64,000 bases of DNA from Exophiala sp. HKRS030 (GCA_023897205.1 JAHWDD010000003.1:3661665-3725664), one strand, 5' to 3'. Counted from the first letter of the stretch, positions 11,365 through 24,271 are shown. The notes: generated by a model not told the origin, from the sequence alone. Made by a program: numbers and translations.

Positions 11365-13561
11365 GGCAGACGGGTCTGGTCAATGACGGTTCAGATAGAA
11401 GAGGGCTGTGGTGGAGGAAATGGCAACAAAAGGTTCAATCTCGTATGGAGGTCATGATAATGTCAAGGACATGATGCTTGCGGACGGCGGGGAAGCTGGG
11501 ATTGCAAGCAAGCAGACCAGGAAATCAGATCAATCTAGAGATGTAGTGAAGTAGTGAGGTGGGGAGGAAGGCACTGCTTCATGAGGTTAGACAACAGTGG
11601 GCGGGAGAAGACGACATGGGTTGAGAGAATTAGATAAAGCGACGAAGCTTTTCAACTAAGGATGAGGTAACACGATCAGCCGCGCGGGATGAGGAGAGGT
11701 GGAATGTGGAATGGGAAATGTGAGGTCATCCAGCAGAGTTGGGTAAACGAGTATATATTGCATTGACCACAATGATGCAGTGTGATTACGGTGCAGAGCG
11801 CAGAGGCCAGAGGCCAGAGGTTAGAGGTTAGAGGTTAGAGGTTAGAGGTTAGAGGTTAGAGGGCAGAGCGCAGAGAGTTGTGCAGAAACCTGGAAGGTGG
11901 AAACGGCAAACGGAAAGGACGGAAAGGGGAAAGAGCAACCGCCGCCGGGTGAGGAGAAGCGTCATTACCGAGTAGTAGTTAAGCAGCACTGGCACTCACA
12001 CTCATGGGACAGGATAGCCAGGGCGAGGTGGGGTGAGCACAAGTACCAGAACGGAGTAACGGAGTATATTTGTACATTGTCCTTTAGTCGCTGTCAGCGG
12101 CTCTTGTCATGGTACCCAAGTTAGTAAGTTTAGGTATCTGGCTGCGCACGCTGTTCTAAGTATGTATGTTCAGTTGGTAGGCTTCTGGGTCGTGCTGGGT
12201 ACAACGTCAAGCGGAGAGGCTCTACGCGCCTAATCAGCTGCGTCTTGACCCCAGGCTCCCTCGGTCCTCAGCTGTTTAGTGATGTCTCTTGCAAAAGCTA
12301 TCCAGAGTCAGTCAGGAAACGTGGAAGCGGCAACCACCCAGAGAACAAGATGCCAAATTATACCTATTATCCGCTACCCTTCGACCGCCACGCCGGCCCC
12401 AACTCCCTCACGGTCCCTGCCGGCAAATCCGAGCACACCGAGTCTGGGTCCACATTATTCCGTTCCGAGCCGGCCCTCAAGATTCCTCAAGAATTCTAAT
12501 CAGATGAGTGGCACGTGGACAATCAGATAAGGATCACGGGCACACGGACAAGGTATGGTGTACACGTGGGTGTAGAAACTGGACAGCCTCAGAAATCCTC
12601 CTCAACACTACATAATCAGGGCAACATTCGAGTTTCAAGTTTGAAAAAAGATGGTTGATTTTTGTTTGTAGAGATTATCTTTATGTGTATCGGAGCATCT
12701 GCTCCTGACAGTCCTGCTGCATCCGATTCCTTCATCCATCCAGTGAATGAGGCTTCCTCGACCCCAGGTCGAAGATATAGGAGATGACCCTATAGACCAC
12801 AGTCTATCAGGTCTACAACACCAAGGTCTGATCATTGTCGTCCACCAGCAGTCACAGACTCTGGAGGGTGTCTTCCTCGCCACAGGCACAGGATAAACAA
12901 TACGACATTGAACACTCCTTGGACATGTAGACGAGTAGTGCTGCAGTAAGGCAGCATCCAACACATACCCGATGTGAAGAACGCCACCCTGCCGATGTTC
13001 TCCCTCCAATGACGCCAACCAGTGAACGACAAATGGAAGGGTATGAACTGGTGAACTATCTCTGAACGACCGTGACTAGCACGGCCGCTCAAACATGGCC
13101 TCACCTCGGCGTGCCCAAATATCCTGGCGTGTAAGCCAAACCCGCAAACCAGCCGCGAGGCTATTCCGATCTTGCGAAAAATGCGGGACTGCATCCAACC
13201 CAAGGATATTGTGTATAAACTATTCAGCCGACCAGCCGCTGTTGTATGACCCAAAACAGTGACAAACTTTGACAAAATGAAAGGCTTCAAAATCAAACGC
13301 TTGCTGAAAGTCAACCATGATCCCCGTAATTATCCCGATCCGTGTCCTGGTTCCGTGTCAATGCAGAGTGGTATCCTTGTATCGCTAATTCCAAATCCAA
13401 AAACTCCATACTTCATATGCTGATGATTTTATTGCCCCAATGCATCGTCGTCGTCGTCACGTCTCACCTCGGTGGACTGTGACCTGCAAGTCTTGGCTGC
13501 CGTTTGTCGTTTGGCATGATCAAGGTTGAGAAGTGATTACAGTCAAACAGTGGGTGGCTGT
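11365..13561. other. Gene-poor spacer, 2.2 kb
   Basis: Upstream sequence of the DUF3074 gene and downstream sequence of the next minus-strand gene. It contains a heptamer repeat at 11805-11875. Open frames here (for example on the minus strand at 12635-13314) are short, lack domain signals and look like chance. I see no RNA gene. Confidence 0.5.
11805..11875 (+). repeat. TTAGAGG heptamer tandem repeat
   Basis: Two imperfect GCCAGAGG units, then six TTAGAGG copies, then GCAGAGCGCAGAG. The unit resembles but is not the fungal telomere repeat TTAGGG (one extra A). It lies about 0.45 kb upstream of the DUF3074 gene start. Confidence 0.85.
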
Positions 13562-14628
13562 TTACATGGCCGTGGCATACGGCATAGTGTACTCCTGATA
13601 CCGATCCCAACCGAATGTGCTCAAACTCGCAGTGGTGCTGCATGGTTGTTGAGTTAGCATGCTCGGAAGAGGGAGGGCGGCATATGATGTTGTTGTGGTC
13701 ATGGGAGTAGTATATGTCGGTGCGCTGTAGTATTGGGGGGCGCTGTAGGCCGATGTGGAAAAGGGCTGACTGAAGGAAGGTGTGGGCGATGGCAATTGGA
13801 TCTCGTTGATGCTTACGCCTGACCAGATGTTGTGGTTTGAATCACAAGATGAGACCGGGCTTGGGCTTGACGGGATGATCTTCCACGCCTCGACGGGAGC
13901 GGGCTGCATGGTTTGTAGGTGCTGCGATGGCCACCACTGTTCAGCACCGGTGGAACTGGGCAACAATGGTGTGGGTCGGATGACATCGACGATTCTTGGT
14001 GGAGGGGGAGAAGAGGAACGTAGAGACCCATGATGGCTTGGCGAACCTCGTCGCTGCGGCCGCTCAGGAGTTCTCCGGCGCCATCTTCTTCCATTCCTTC
14101 CAAAGCAAGGGCGCTCGTGCGGTAGACGAATTTGTTGGCGGCTTGTACAAACTCTTCGTGCAGCTTCTTCAGTTGTTGTTCCTTCTCGGACCAAGACCAG
14201 GTCTTGGCAGCGGTGTCGATGGAAAAGACTTCTTTGTGATATTCGACCAGCGAATCAATGGTGTCTGAGGTGAGCTTGAAGGCAACCTCGTTTTGCGAGA
14301 CCATGTCAATGTGAACGACATAGGCCTCGATGTGAACGAGTTGATAATTGAACAGAGCCTCGACCAAAGGGTTGGAGTCTTTCCGTAATTCGGTTTCCGG
14401 GGCCTTGGACAGCATGAGCGAACACAGGGACCAAATGGCATTGGGCGATGACAGGGTCTCAGTCAGACATCTTGTATGTTGAGGCACACTGTTGAGAGGT
14501 CGCTTGATCTTGTTGATTCGCTTGAGGGTGGCAGTCAACCACGGTTCGACTTTTGAGTTGAGAACGACATTACAAGTTGAGCGCGGCGCAAAGGCGGCCG
14601 CTGAGGCGGGCAATAAAATGGTAGGCAT
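13562..14628 (-). CDS. Uncharacterised fungal protein, one apparent frame break
   Basis: I chose the ATG at 14628 (MPTILLPASAAAFAP) because the upstream in-frame stretch to 15000 is CACACA-type low complexity and looks like leader. The first 205 residues are mostly helical (HIDMVSQNEVAFKLTSDTIDSLVEYHK, then SWSEKEQQLKKLHEEF) and continue to SGRSDEVRQAIMGLYVP. At a G5 run (14004-14008, plus strand) one base must be added to continue into a Pro/Ser/Thr/Tyr-rich C-terminus that ends YTMPYATAM. With it the protein would have 355 residues. The disordered tail with repeated Tyr, Gln and Pro resembles activation domains, but no DNA-binding domain is visible. I do not recognise a family. It has a very long upstream spacer, often seen with developmentally regulated fungal genes. 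Confidence 0.55.
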
Positions 14629-17600
14629 TATGAACTGGTGAGTTGTGGTGATTTGTTGTAAGAATATGCCACTATGAGTGAGTCGAGGCTGAGCGGATAT
14701 TTGCCGCGACGGGCAAGATGAGTTGAGTAAGAGCGGAAAATAATGTACGACGGACCAGTTTGTCTTGTTTCTGGGGAAGTGGCAACCAGGGAAAATGGAT
14801 TGAGCGCCTTGTGATGAGGGAAGAGAGGGATCGGAAGAGAGAGAGTGTGTGTGTATATGTGTAGGTGTAGGTGTGAGAGTGTGGGTGTGAGTATGAGGAG
14901 GGTGAGGATGATAGGAAAGGCGGGGACGACGAAAAAGGCAAAGAGAGAGAAGGAGGAGAGAGCCGTACCTTATATCAAGTGTAGGAAGGAAAAGAGTCAT
15001 GATGAGGGCTGATAGGCGGATGCAGCAGGACTAAAGTTGGGACCTGGAGGCAGCTAGGAGGGTCAGGCGCAGCAGAAGACATGTCGTTGGAGGGTATGAC
15101 CGTGTGAGCGAGCCACCACGGGAGCATGGGGTGGAAGAAGGGAGGGTGGATGTGCATGGGAAGTGGATATCGAGAAGAGGCGAGTGAGAGAGAGGGTCAG
15201 AGAGAGGGTGGATGAGGGTGAGAGTCAGAATCAGAGTCCGAGTGGGAAAAGCCTTGGAAGAGGGTAGAGGGTAGAGGCAGAGGGCAGAGGGCAGAGGTGG
15301 GAAACGGAAAAAAGGTGTGAAAAGTGGGAACCGAGGGACTGTGCAAGGACAAGAGACACGAGAGTGAGTAACGGAATAGAGAGTGCAACGGACTACGGAG
15401 GAGACTCAGAGTCGTCGTTAGACAGTTGCTAACTTGTTAACTTGGTTAATTGTAGGTGCCTATAGGTGCCTAGTACTGCTAACAGAACCACTAAGACTTA
15501 AGACTTGCTGTAGAGTTGGCCTGGCGGAGGAAGGAGGAAAGAGCAAAGCTGAGGTACGAGCAGCAGCGGCAGCAGCGGCAGCAGCAGGAATCATGCAGCC
15601 AAGTGGGACTCGCACTGACTCTGACTCTGCACCCGGCGAAATGCGAGAGGCGAGAGAGGCGAGAAAGGCGAGAGAAACATCCGTAGGGATAGCCTATAGG
15701 TGCTGCCTACCTAAGCATCCAGCTGGTTCCACGCCCGGAATCATGGTTGTAACTCACAAGGCACGCCTAAAGTCCTCTGACCTCTTAACTAACTAGGGTT
15801 TGGGGCAGCCCCTCTTAGCCTCCCACGCCTCGTTCGGGATCAACGTTCAAGCCAGGGCAAGACGAGGCGAGGCCGAGAAGACCTTGACACCTTTTGGCCT
15901 GGGACTTCTGCATTGCGCCTCCTCACGTCAATCCCATCATCTGCTGGTAGCCTGATAGGCCAGACGGTGGCTAGAAAAGTGGCCCTCCTTAGCCTCCTTA
16001 GTCTCCTTAGCCTCTCACGGTTTCCCTCATACGAATGGATCCTTCAAGGCTCAAGCATGAATATCTTTTGCCCGCTACGCATGCAACCTGCATCTACAGC
16101 CACGCTACTGCACGTCCTGCCCATGGCCCATCGACGAACTTGACTTCTCTGTCCTGTCCTGTGTGTCTTGTCTCTACCTTTTCCTTTGACTGGATAATCC
16201 CAACGCCCCTACACTTTCCTTCCAGCCCAGCCATGTCCAGCCTATTTTCATCTCCTCCCGCCTACTGTACTTACGTGCCACCCAAGAGCCACCAAGAGCC
16301 ACCAAGAGCCACCATAGGCACCTCCTAGGTAATTGTTAGATACGCTTACTCTCTTGCGAAACATTCACATTGAAACAAAAACCGCTCGCCCATCTAGATT
16401 GCCTTTTTCAATTTAGCTGCATATGCAAGACCGTCTCCATTTCCCTCCCTATACACACCTGCACCAGGCCACGCCCTCCCGAGCTTCTGACTGGTGGCCT
16501 TCTCAACATCCAATTCTTCTGGAAATCACTTCGACCACATCAACCACATCCGCAATCAACCGTATCATCAGTTCGAATCAAAACTTCCTCCATCACCGAG
16601 ATTGCCCATCACAACGCTCCCTCTCCGCTGCCTCTCATCAAACCTTTCCGCTCCAACTTGTAAGCCATCCCGGAGTGGCGCCTGGATCAGCACGCCGCAA
16701 CACACCCAGAGCGAGCCTCATTTCAACATCCGCCACGCCCTACCGACACCTCCAGCCCACAGCTCAGGGTGTTTTTTCCAGAACCCGACATCGTGGGAAA
16801 TGCTCAATTACAGACCAACGCACGTGGCCATGGTGGGCTGTAACTTGGAAGGCCTCGTAATCCCATCCTGCTCTCACTAAGACCGTGACAATCTTAATCG
16901 ATGATCGAATCATCCAACGTCCACGCACTCCCTGGGCCAAGTCCATGAGGCATTTGCCCGCATTGAAACGTACATTTCACGTAGACATGTCTGCCACTGT
17001 CGGGGACCTGGAAAGGAGTCCTCGACATGGCGCATACCGTTGGATGCCGTTATGGAAACATATGCACTCCTCCACACCCGCACCTAACCCCGTGCTCGAC
17101 CTCGGTGGCGGTTGTCTCAAATATCTTGGGCGGCCCCGATCTCAACCTCGCCATTTGCAGTCCCAGATCTGTGGTACGACTCCTATGTTTCAGGTTTGCA
17201 GAAAAAACAGACTTCTGGTTCCTGAGTCTAGCTCCTCCCGTGCTCCCACCCAGCATAATCGGGGGGCCACCAAAAGGTTGGCATGCGTGCTGCAAACTCG
17301 CACCACCAAGATCCTGCTCGAGGGACTGACTTGCTTCCTGACTGGTCCATGGCAAGAAAAAGATGGCCAGTCGTTGACCTCGTGCTTAGTCGTCGTGATC
17401 CCACCCAACTTAAGCGGCGGGAGGGAGCTGAGGTGATGTTGTTCGGGAGGCACTTCTGAAAGTAGATTGGTTGTCCAGAGTGGAGGCCGCTATGCCACTC
17501 ATCTTTACAACCCCTGTTTTGACAATTGATTGGTCCTTGCCGACTTCAACCTTTGAAATGCCCAGCATCATGTGACAAGGTTCGCCAGTGGGGAGAGATC

Positions 17601-20052
17601 CCCAAAGAAAACATTTCTACCTTAATCATCATCACGGTGCCAGGTGTTGCAGTAGCCGCTGACCCGTTCCTGCGTGTCCAGAGTTCATGTGCTGCATGTT
17701 TCAAGATTGCAGCAAAATGGTGACGACAACAAGTGATACAGAAAAAGAAATGCACATCAGGAAACCAACTGACCACTTCAAGCGGGACCGGAGAAGGCGA
17801 GAAAAGTTGCATGCCCAATGCCAAGAACGCGGCATTCGTGGCTGTGCTGACATGTCACAGGCAGAAAGTGGCTGCAAGTGGCTGCCCGTATCGAGGATTA
17901 AACAGCCAGAGGCACCTAAGATGCACCTAAGAGACACCTAAAAGGCACCTGAAGGAGCCCTCAGGCCCTGGTTGAGCTGATGACGGCTGATCGTCCGGCT
18001 TGGACGCTTGGACCTGCAAGCTTTTCGGTCATGCCCGTGCCAAGATCTTACTGCCTGGTCACGTGCACACAACTCGATTCTTCGGATACGTGGCGGAGAC
18101 CTGGCATGATCACGCATGACAAGGCACCCACCGGCCAGCGAAAGGGCCTTACTAGCCATGCATGCACGCACGCTCAATGTCAAGTCAGTCACTCTTCATT
18201 CTCGACATATGCAACAGGGTTTCTACCCTGCCTGCGGCCTTTGCAGGACCTTCTGCATAAACAGAAAGTGCCTGTGCCACATGGATGGAGAGCGTTTGGC
18301 TTCCGTAACCTTGTCTTGACGTTTTCAAGTCTCACATCATCCAGGTACACAGTACACATGAACCATGTCATGGCGCATGAGACGCTAAGCGTAGAAGCTG
18401 GCATTCTGTCCGTGCTGTGACACGCAAGCGTGGTCTAAGAACTGCTCTGGATCACTTTTTATGTACATCTCCGAGCGGCTAGAGTCTTCCTGTTCTCTGG
18501 ATAAAATCTTGACGGTGAGGTACTTTCAGACCGGATGCATGGCTTACTTCTTCCTTCCGATCCGAAATCCCGGCTCGCCCCCAAAGGCGACGTCTTTCAA
18601 ACATCTGGACGCAGATGGTAATGCTAAGTGATCGGAGCCCATTGTCGTCTGTCACCATTGTTGGACCATCACTCATTTTACGTCTAAAATGACCAAGGCC
18701 GAGTACTAACTTCTTGGATTCAAGGGTTCATTCATTTTAGTCTTGTGGTCGAATTAACCCCACGAAGGCTTTGACGTTGCTCATAGGTTGCTTAAAATAT
18801 ATTCGACTGTCACACAAGTACGGTTCATCCAAAAAGGTCGAGATTGTCCATTATCATGCAGCTGGAACATTGGACCAAGTGGACTGACTACCTGTACCAC
18901 TTCCTCTTTTCGGGCGTCGGAGTGATTCTATCATTCGAACATCGAAACGATACTTCTTAAAGCCAGTAACAAAGGCTACGCACCAGACCCATATTACTTC
19001 AAGGCCAAATATCCGGCAGTTGTATTACATATTTGTCTCGGTTGAAGGATTGACAAGCTTGACGTGATCAATGCCGATATCCGGGTTATGGCCATTGTCA
19101 CGGAGAACTGCATATGATGAACTTGGTTGCTGACCGCTTTCTCTTCGCTTGTTCAAGTATCAACACCTGTAAGTGCACCTTGCCGGGTATTCTTGCTAAA
19201 CCACACAGTGTGTGCAATTATCCATATTTCGAAACTGGACCGTATCAAGGCTCATACCATTGACTATAACTCTACGCACTGGAACCTCAAAGATCCATGG
19301 TCGATGACGACAAATGGCCGAGTGATACTTGTATTCTGACTTCTAGATACTGCACATATGTGTCGTTATGGGAAAAAAGGCCATGTCAACAAGGCTGAGG
19401 GACCAAAGGTTTCGATTGCAGCCTTGTCGTGGTGGCATGAGGACCAGCCGTCGGCGAAAGGGATCAGATAGAACCGAAAGGGCCTGGGCACTTGGTGAAT
19501 AGATTTATTTTTGGACAAAGCTTGAATTCAGTTTCTCGCATGACAATTGGTCCGATGTCTCTTGGCCGGGATCCATTTGGTCCTTTACGCCGACGTTCCG
19601 TCCACGCGGCGAATCTTTTAGAGGGCAAGAGCCCCAACAGCTGCCTACAGCGTGCTTTCAGCAAGTGCTAAGCTTCTCAGCCTAGGGTTCCTATCATCCG
19701 GCCCCCGATCTCCAAACACATTCAAATGTTTTTTTCCACGTCCTCAACAACAGACTTCAACAACAACAGCATTTTTGTTTTTAAGAATCGACTTCAACTT
19801 CAGTCAAATTTGTAACAACAGCTAGTCATTGGAGTAATTCTTACTTTTCCTCGAATCACTTGTTTTCGGCATTTCAGCATTCTCTTCGACTTGATTACAT
19901 CGCCAGCTGTTCATTTGCAGATCAGGGGTTCAGCTGTTAATCAGCTCTTAGTTCAGCACCACTCGACATACATATACAGATAAGTGGAACAACCACTTAC
20001 CACCAGGGTTGTAATCAACTTCCTCAACATCCATATTACCACCTTGAACGAA
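14629..20052. other. Gene desert, 5.4 kb, with simple repeats
   Basis: No open frame in this stretch shows a domain, a plausible intron pattern or consistent composition. It contains a GT-rich microsatellite (about 14838-14895), CAG/CGG trinucleotides (about 15560-15592), repeated CCTTAGCCT (about 15985-16015), GAGCCACCAA repeats (about 16283-16315) and spaced CACCTAA repeats (about 17910-17950). The left part is upstream of the uncharacterised minus-strand gene and the right part upstream of mcr1. It may contain long leaders, noncoding RNA or regulatory sequence, but nothing can be assigned. Confidence 0.5.
14838..14895 (+). repeat. GT/GTGTAG microsatellite
   Basis: GTGTGTGT followed by GTGTAG and GTGTGAG units on the plus strand, probably in the 5' leader of the minus-strand gene starting at 14628. 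Confidence 0.75.
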
Positions 20053-21099
20053 ATGGCATCATTTGCGAGGCCTGCCTTGAAAGTGGCAGCTTTCACCGCC
20101 GTGGGAGCTGGTGTCGGATATAGCGGATATAAACACTGGCAGTCAACACATTTCTTCTTTAATGAAGTGCACGCCGAGTCGTTACCTTCAGACTCCAAGG
20201 CAGCTCTGAAGAAGGTAGATTGGAAAGGCTTCACCGAGCTCAAACTTGTCAGCGCCGAGCAGTACAACCACAACGTCAAGAAATTGACCTTTGCTCTTCC
20301 CGACGATCAAAGCATTACTGGTCTGTCACCAATCAGTGAGTTTGACTTTGTAACATCCTTGACATTATTCTTTGCTGACTGGAGGTAGCATCACTCTTGA
20401 CTCGACATACTCCTGAAGGTGCTTGGATCCCAGTCTTTCGGCCATATACACCCGTCAGTGATAATGGTGAGACAATCATGCAACCCTTGGCCCTCGGAGA
20501 TCGTTCTAACACGTGACTTAGATGTTCCCGGCACCGTGACATTCATGGTCAAGAAATATCCCAATGGCAAGGGCTCTGGCAAGATGCACTCACTCAAGCC
20601 TGGCGATTCAATGAAGTTCAAGCCCCTCCACGAGTTCGACTATAAGCCAAATCAATTCGACAGCTTGACCTTGATTGCTGGAGGGTCAGGAATCACACCC
20701 ATCTATCAGCTGACACGATCAATTCTCAACAACCCCGAAGACAAGACCAAACTTGCTCTCGTCTATGCCAACAACACGGAAGAAGATATTCTCCTCCGCA
20801 AAGAGTTCGATGAACTTGCCGCCAAATACCCGGACCAGTTCAAGCGGATTTTTACGGTGACTAAGCTTAGCCCAGACACTGATGGAACGGTCGAGCAAGG
20901 CTACGTGAACAAGCAGACGTTGGCCAAGGTGGTGCCCAACAAGTTGAGTGGATCTGGCCACAAAGTACTAGTGTCAGGACCTCCTCCTATGATCGAAGCC
21001 ATTGCTGGTGCCAAAGGTGGCTTTGGATGGACTCAAGGTAGCATCGGTGGGATCTTGGCTGAACTGGGATATACCAAAGAAGAAGTGCACAAATTTTAG
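20053..21099 (+). CDS. mcr1: Mitochondrial NADH-cytochrome b5 reductase
   Basis: Exons 20053..20335, 20389..20466 and 20522..21099 (introns 53 and 55 nt, donors GTGAGT and GTGAGA), 312 residues, intact. The start MASFARPALK is followed by a short basic/hydrophobic segment (KVAAFTAVGAGVGYSGY), fitting mitochondrial import and membrane anchoring. FAD-binding motif RPYTPVSD is at 112-119, then GKMHSLKPGD, the NADH-binding GGSGITPIYQ and the C-terminal GPPPMIEAI, in the order of the ferredoxin reductase-like fold. The enzyme passes electrons from NADH to cytochrome b5 and related acceptors, and in fungi supports ergosterol synthesis and oxidative stress defence. An in-frame ATG 69 nt upstream is possible, but the chosen start fits the family better. 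Confidence 0.92.
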
Positions 21100-22463
21100 A
21101 GCGATGAACAATTCAACAGACCAAGTTTAGAAGGGAGCGTATTATTCCATGTTGAACATTACTAGATAGAATCAGATCATCTCAACTTGATTCATTTACT
21201 CTGACATGTCGAGAATCGTGGCATTGTGATGACTTGGTGACCCGATGACTTGTATAAGAAATCCCAAAGTGCGCCAAGCCCCCACCTATGAGCAACAAAC
21301 CATTTCCAAATGGTAGAATGTTGAATATGTAGCCAGTGTCGGCATGTGCCAGGCCGAAATGTCGAGAGCACCCTCCGATAAGTTACCACCGGAGGTGTTT
21401 GAGATGTTTGCATTACGGGGATATTCGACCTGGTGTTTTATTTCGTCCGCGGACACATTCCGGAATCTCCGCGATGATTGCCTATCCAACAATGAACAAC
21501 AAAGTCAGTAGAGACGAGTCAACGTCTTTGGCCGCGTACGTCTCACAGAACAAAATAGGATGGGGAGCTCGTATTTATTGACCACGCCGGTGGACAGAGT
21601 TGACAGACAACCCTGACCTGCAGGTTGAGGCGAACGTGTGCTTGACGGACCGGAAACAGAGTCGAGAATCAAGACTGGTCAGAGAAGAGAATTTGGGATG
21701 GAGTCATGATTCGTTCGTATGCTAGTTGAAGCTTCGTTCTAGCCTTTTTACCATCTTTTCCTCGGTTGTACAACCGAAGACGACAACGACAACCGCCGAC
21801 AGGCTTTGGAGTTGGAGTTTGGGCCCCGCACTCCCAGGTACCTAAAGGTAGAAATTAGAGTGTGAAGGCACTTCCAGAGGCCATAGTTTCATTATTATGT
21901 TACACACACACACCTGGGTTCGGGGGGTTGTAGTGACTAACATCTCTATCTTTTTATCAACCCCACTCCCAAACTCCCAAATGCGCAAACTTGATCCAGA
22001 CTTGGACCGGAGCTTACCAGGTAAAAGGGGTGTGGTAAGTGGTAAGTGGTAAGTGGTAAGTGTACGACTCGCCGTGTTCGGATCGGACAATCTAACCACC
22101 TAATCTACCTAAAGTGACTGTATCCGTACTAATCTACTCCGTCCTCATCCTTGTCTACTCCGTAATGCGACCATCAGATTGTCACCGATTGCAGAAACAA
22201 GAAGTCTGTGCGGCGTCCAACCTCGAAACCTTGACCTTCTATCTCTTCCTATCTTTTGCCTCACAATCGCGATCCCGCCTCTTTGTTCCTCCGCCGCACC
22301 TCTCCATTCCAGAGTCCACGGTCCAGAGTCTAGAATCCAGACTCTAGTTTACCCATCCCACTCCCACTCGGATCAGAAAACCCTACAACCAACCTACGAC
22401 GAAACTGACGTTCCATCTGACATTCATTATCTGTCGCCATTGCAACCGGCCACCATCATCAGC
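21100..22463. other. Intergenic spacer with GGTAAGT repeat
   Basis: 1.36 kb between mcr1 and the NT-C2 gene. It holds a short CA run (about 21902-21913) and four copies of GGTAAGT at 22033-22062. No gene was recognised. Confidence 0.5.
22033..22062 (+). repeat. GGTAAGT tandem repeat
   Basis: Four consecutive GGTAAGT units. Each copy is a perfect fungal 5' splice donor (GTAAGT), so an RNA crossing this site would carry a row of donors. Confidence 0.85.
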
Positions 22464-23967
22464 ATGCAGGCTTTTGGTGAGTCCCTCTTTGTTCCCCTCC
22501 CATCACATCCTCGCATTGTCCTCTCACTTTCCTCCCCATAACCTCCTCCTCCTTATCTACTATGGCCATTGCGCATGTCGATCCTAAACGGAGCTTGACC
22601 TGTACCTTGCAATGGCAACCGCACTTCGTAAACAAGCGCTGAACAATCTGGCTTTCACAGTTCCCAAGAATCGAAAGGTATATATATCCCTATTCGACTA
22701 CCTCAATCATAATCCTTTGCATCTGTCCACCTCTCCGCCTTCTCACTAACTCCGTTTGTAGCCCAAATTCGACCTGACTCTACATATCATTGACCTCACA
22801 AATGTCCCTCTCATTGCCGGAACCGCCTCTGTGCGGTGGCACCTCTCCTCCAGCAATGCCGCCGAACACCGCGGGCGCACCGATAAAGCCTACATCATCG
22901 ACCACAAGGCCACATGGGATTACGTCAAGGAGATCCCTGTTCGTCTCACCATCGACAAAAATCAGATGTTACAAGAGTGCGATGTCCACTTTGAGGTCCT
23001 GCAAGAATATAGCGAAGGCGGCAGAGGAGGCAGAGTACACCTGGGCAATGTCAAATTAAATCTCGCCGAATATACAAGATTACCAGAGTCCATGTCACCT
23101 ACCGAACGGGACCCGCAAGACGACAGCGAAGACGGGGTCATCACAAGAAGATACCTCCTACAAGACAGCAAGGTCAACAGCACGCTGAAGATCGGCATCA
23201 AAATGAAACAGACAGAAGGAGACGTCTCCTTCATTGCGCCACCTTTGAAATCCGCAATGGTAATTGGTGGTATCGCCGGTGTTCTCTCCACCGAAGCCGG
23301 CGAAGGAGAAGATATACCCAGCATCACGAGCAAGACGCGCGAGTTGAGCGAGGCCCAGGATATTTATAGACGAACTCTCGCTGCGACCTGGGCATGTCAA
23401 ATTGGAGAACTGGCACCGGATAAATTGATTGAGGATATCTTCGCAGGTGGCCACGGCGGTCAAAAGTCTCCTCCTTCTACTAGTACCTACGACAGCCATC
23501 GGTCTCGCTCAAGACCTAGTCCGCGTGATGACAGCCTGGGATCTAGTTCGAGCGATGAATTGCGTCACTCCAACACTCCTCGTGCCAGTCGCGGTGGAGC
23601 GACTGGAGGAGGAAGTCATCACGACAGTCATCCATCACACCATAACCACTCCCACCACTCCTCACGCCTCACCCCACAAATGGCAAACGCCACCACACCT
23701 CGAATGGGCCATAAACGAAGTGGTAGCGCCGACAACGAAACCAACACCGAAGCCACCAGTAACATAGCCTCAGCCATCAACCACGGCGGAACAGCTCCCA
23801 TAGGCACAGTCAGTGGCCGGTCAAGCATCGAGCAACAACTGCAAGCCGCGGCCAGTCTGCAGGAACACTCACATAGCGGCCATCGGAGACAGCGCAGCGA
23901 CTGGCGCGAGGTCATGGAGATGGATTTGAGGGAAGACCTAAAGAGTTGGTCCATTAGGGTGTCGTGA
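22464..23967 (+). CDS. NT-C2 (EEIG1/EHBP1-type) domain protein
   Basis: Three exons, 22464..22476 (13 nt), 22661..22677 (17 nt) and 22762..23967, give 411 residues beginning MQAFVPKNRKPKFDLTLHIIDL. Donors are GTGAGT and GTATAT, acceptors TTCACAG and TTGTAG, and all phases match. The N-terminal 150 residues form an NT-C2 domain (VPLIAGTASVRWHL, AEHRGRTDKAYIIDHKATW, PVRLTIDKNQML, LGNVKLNLAEY, RRYLLQDSKVNSTLKIGIKM). Family members are membrane- or cytoskeleton-associated proteins of uncertain role. The C-terminus is Ser/His/Thr-rich and likely disordered. A competing ATG at 22611 runs in frame through the acceptor into the second exon and would give a different N-terminus. I prefer MQAF because it matches the family start. 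Confidence 0.8.
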
Positions 23968-24271
23968 CACCGATTAAGCGGAAGAAAAAAACCACGACGG
24001 GTTGAATTATGACCCGGATGACGACGAATGTAACGATCTACGATATCAACGAACACAAATAATGTACATACCACGCCAGCGCATTGTTATCTTAGGGCTT
24101 TGGATATATACTGGGACCATGGGGAGGGACAGTTTAGCGATTTCTCAAAGGGCCGAATGTTCAAGGAGAATAAAAAGTGTCCTCACGGATTGAATTTCTA
24201 CCTAGTCATAACCTACCTCCCATAATAGTACTCTCTACTAACCTGCTTCTGCCGTGAGTGTTTCGTTACCG

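Noticed and set aside
12245..13314. Several open frames of 70-160 codons on both strands
   Set aside because: Overlapping in several frames with no domains, no intron logic and odd composition. They look random.
15434..19664. Many open frames up to 183 codons, for example 16885-17436
   Set aside because: None has a domain or family-like motif. Several overlap on both strands.
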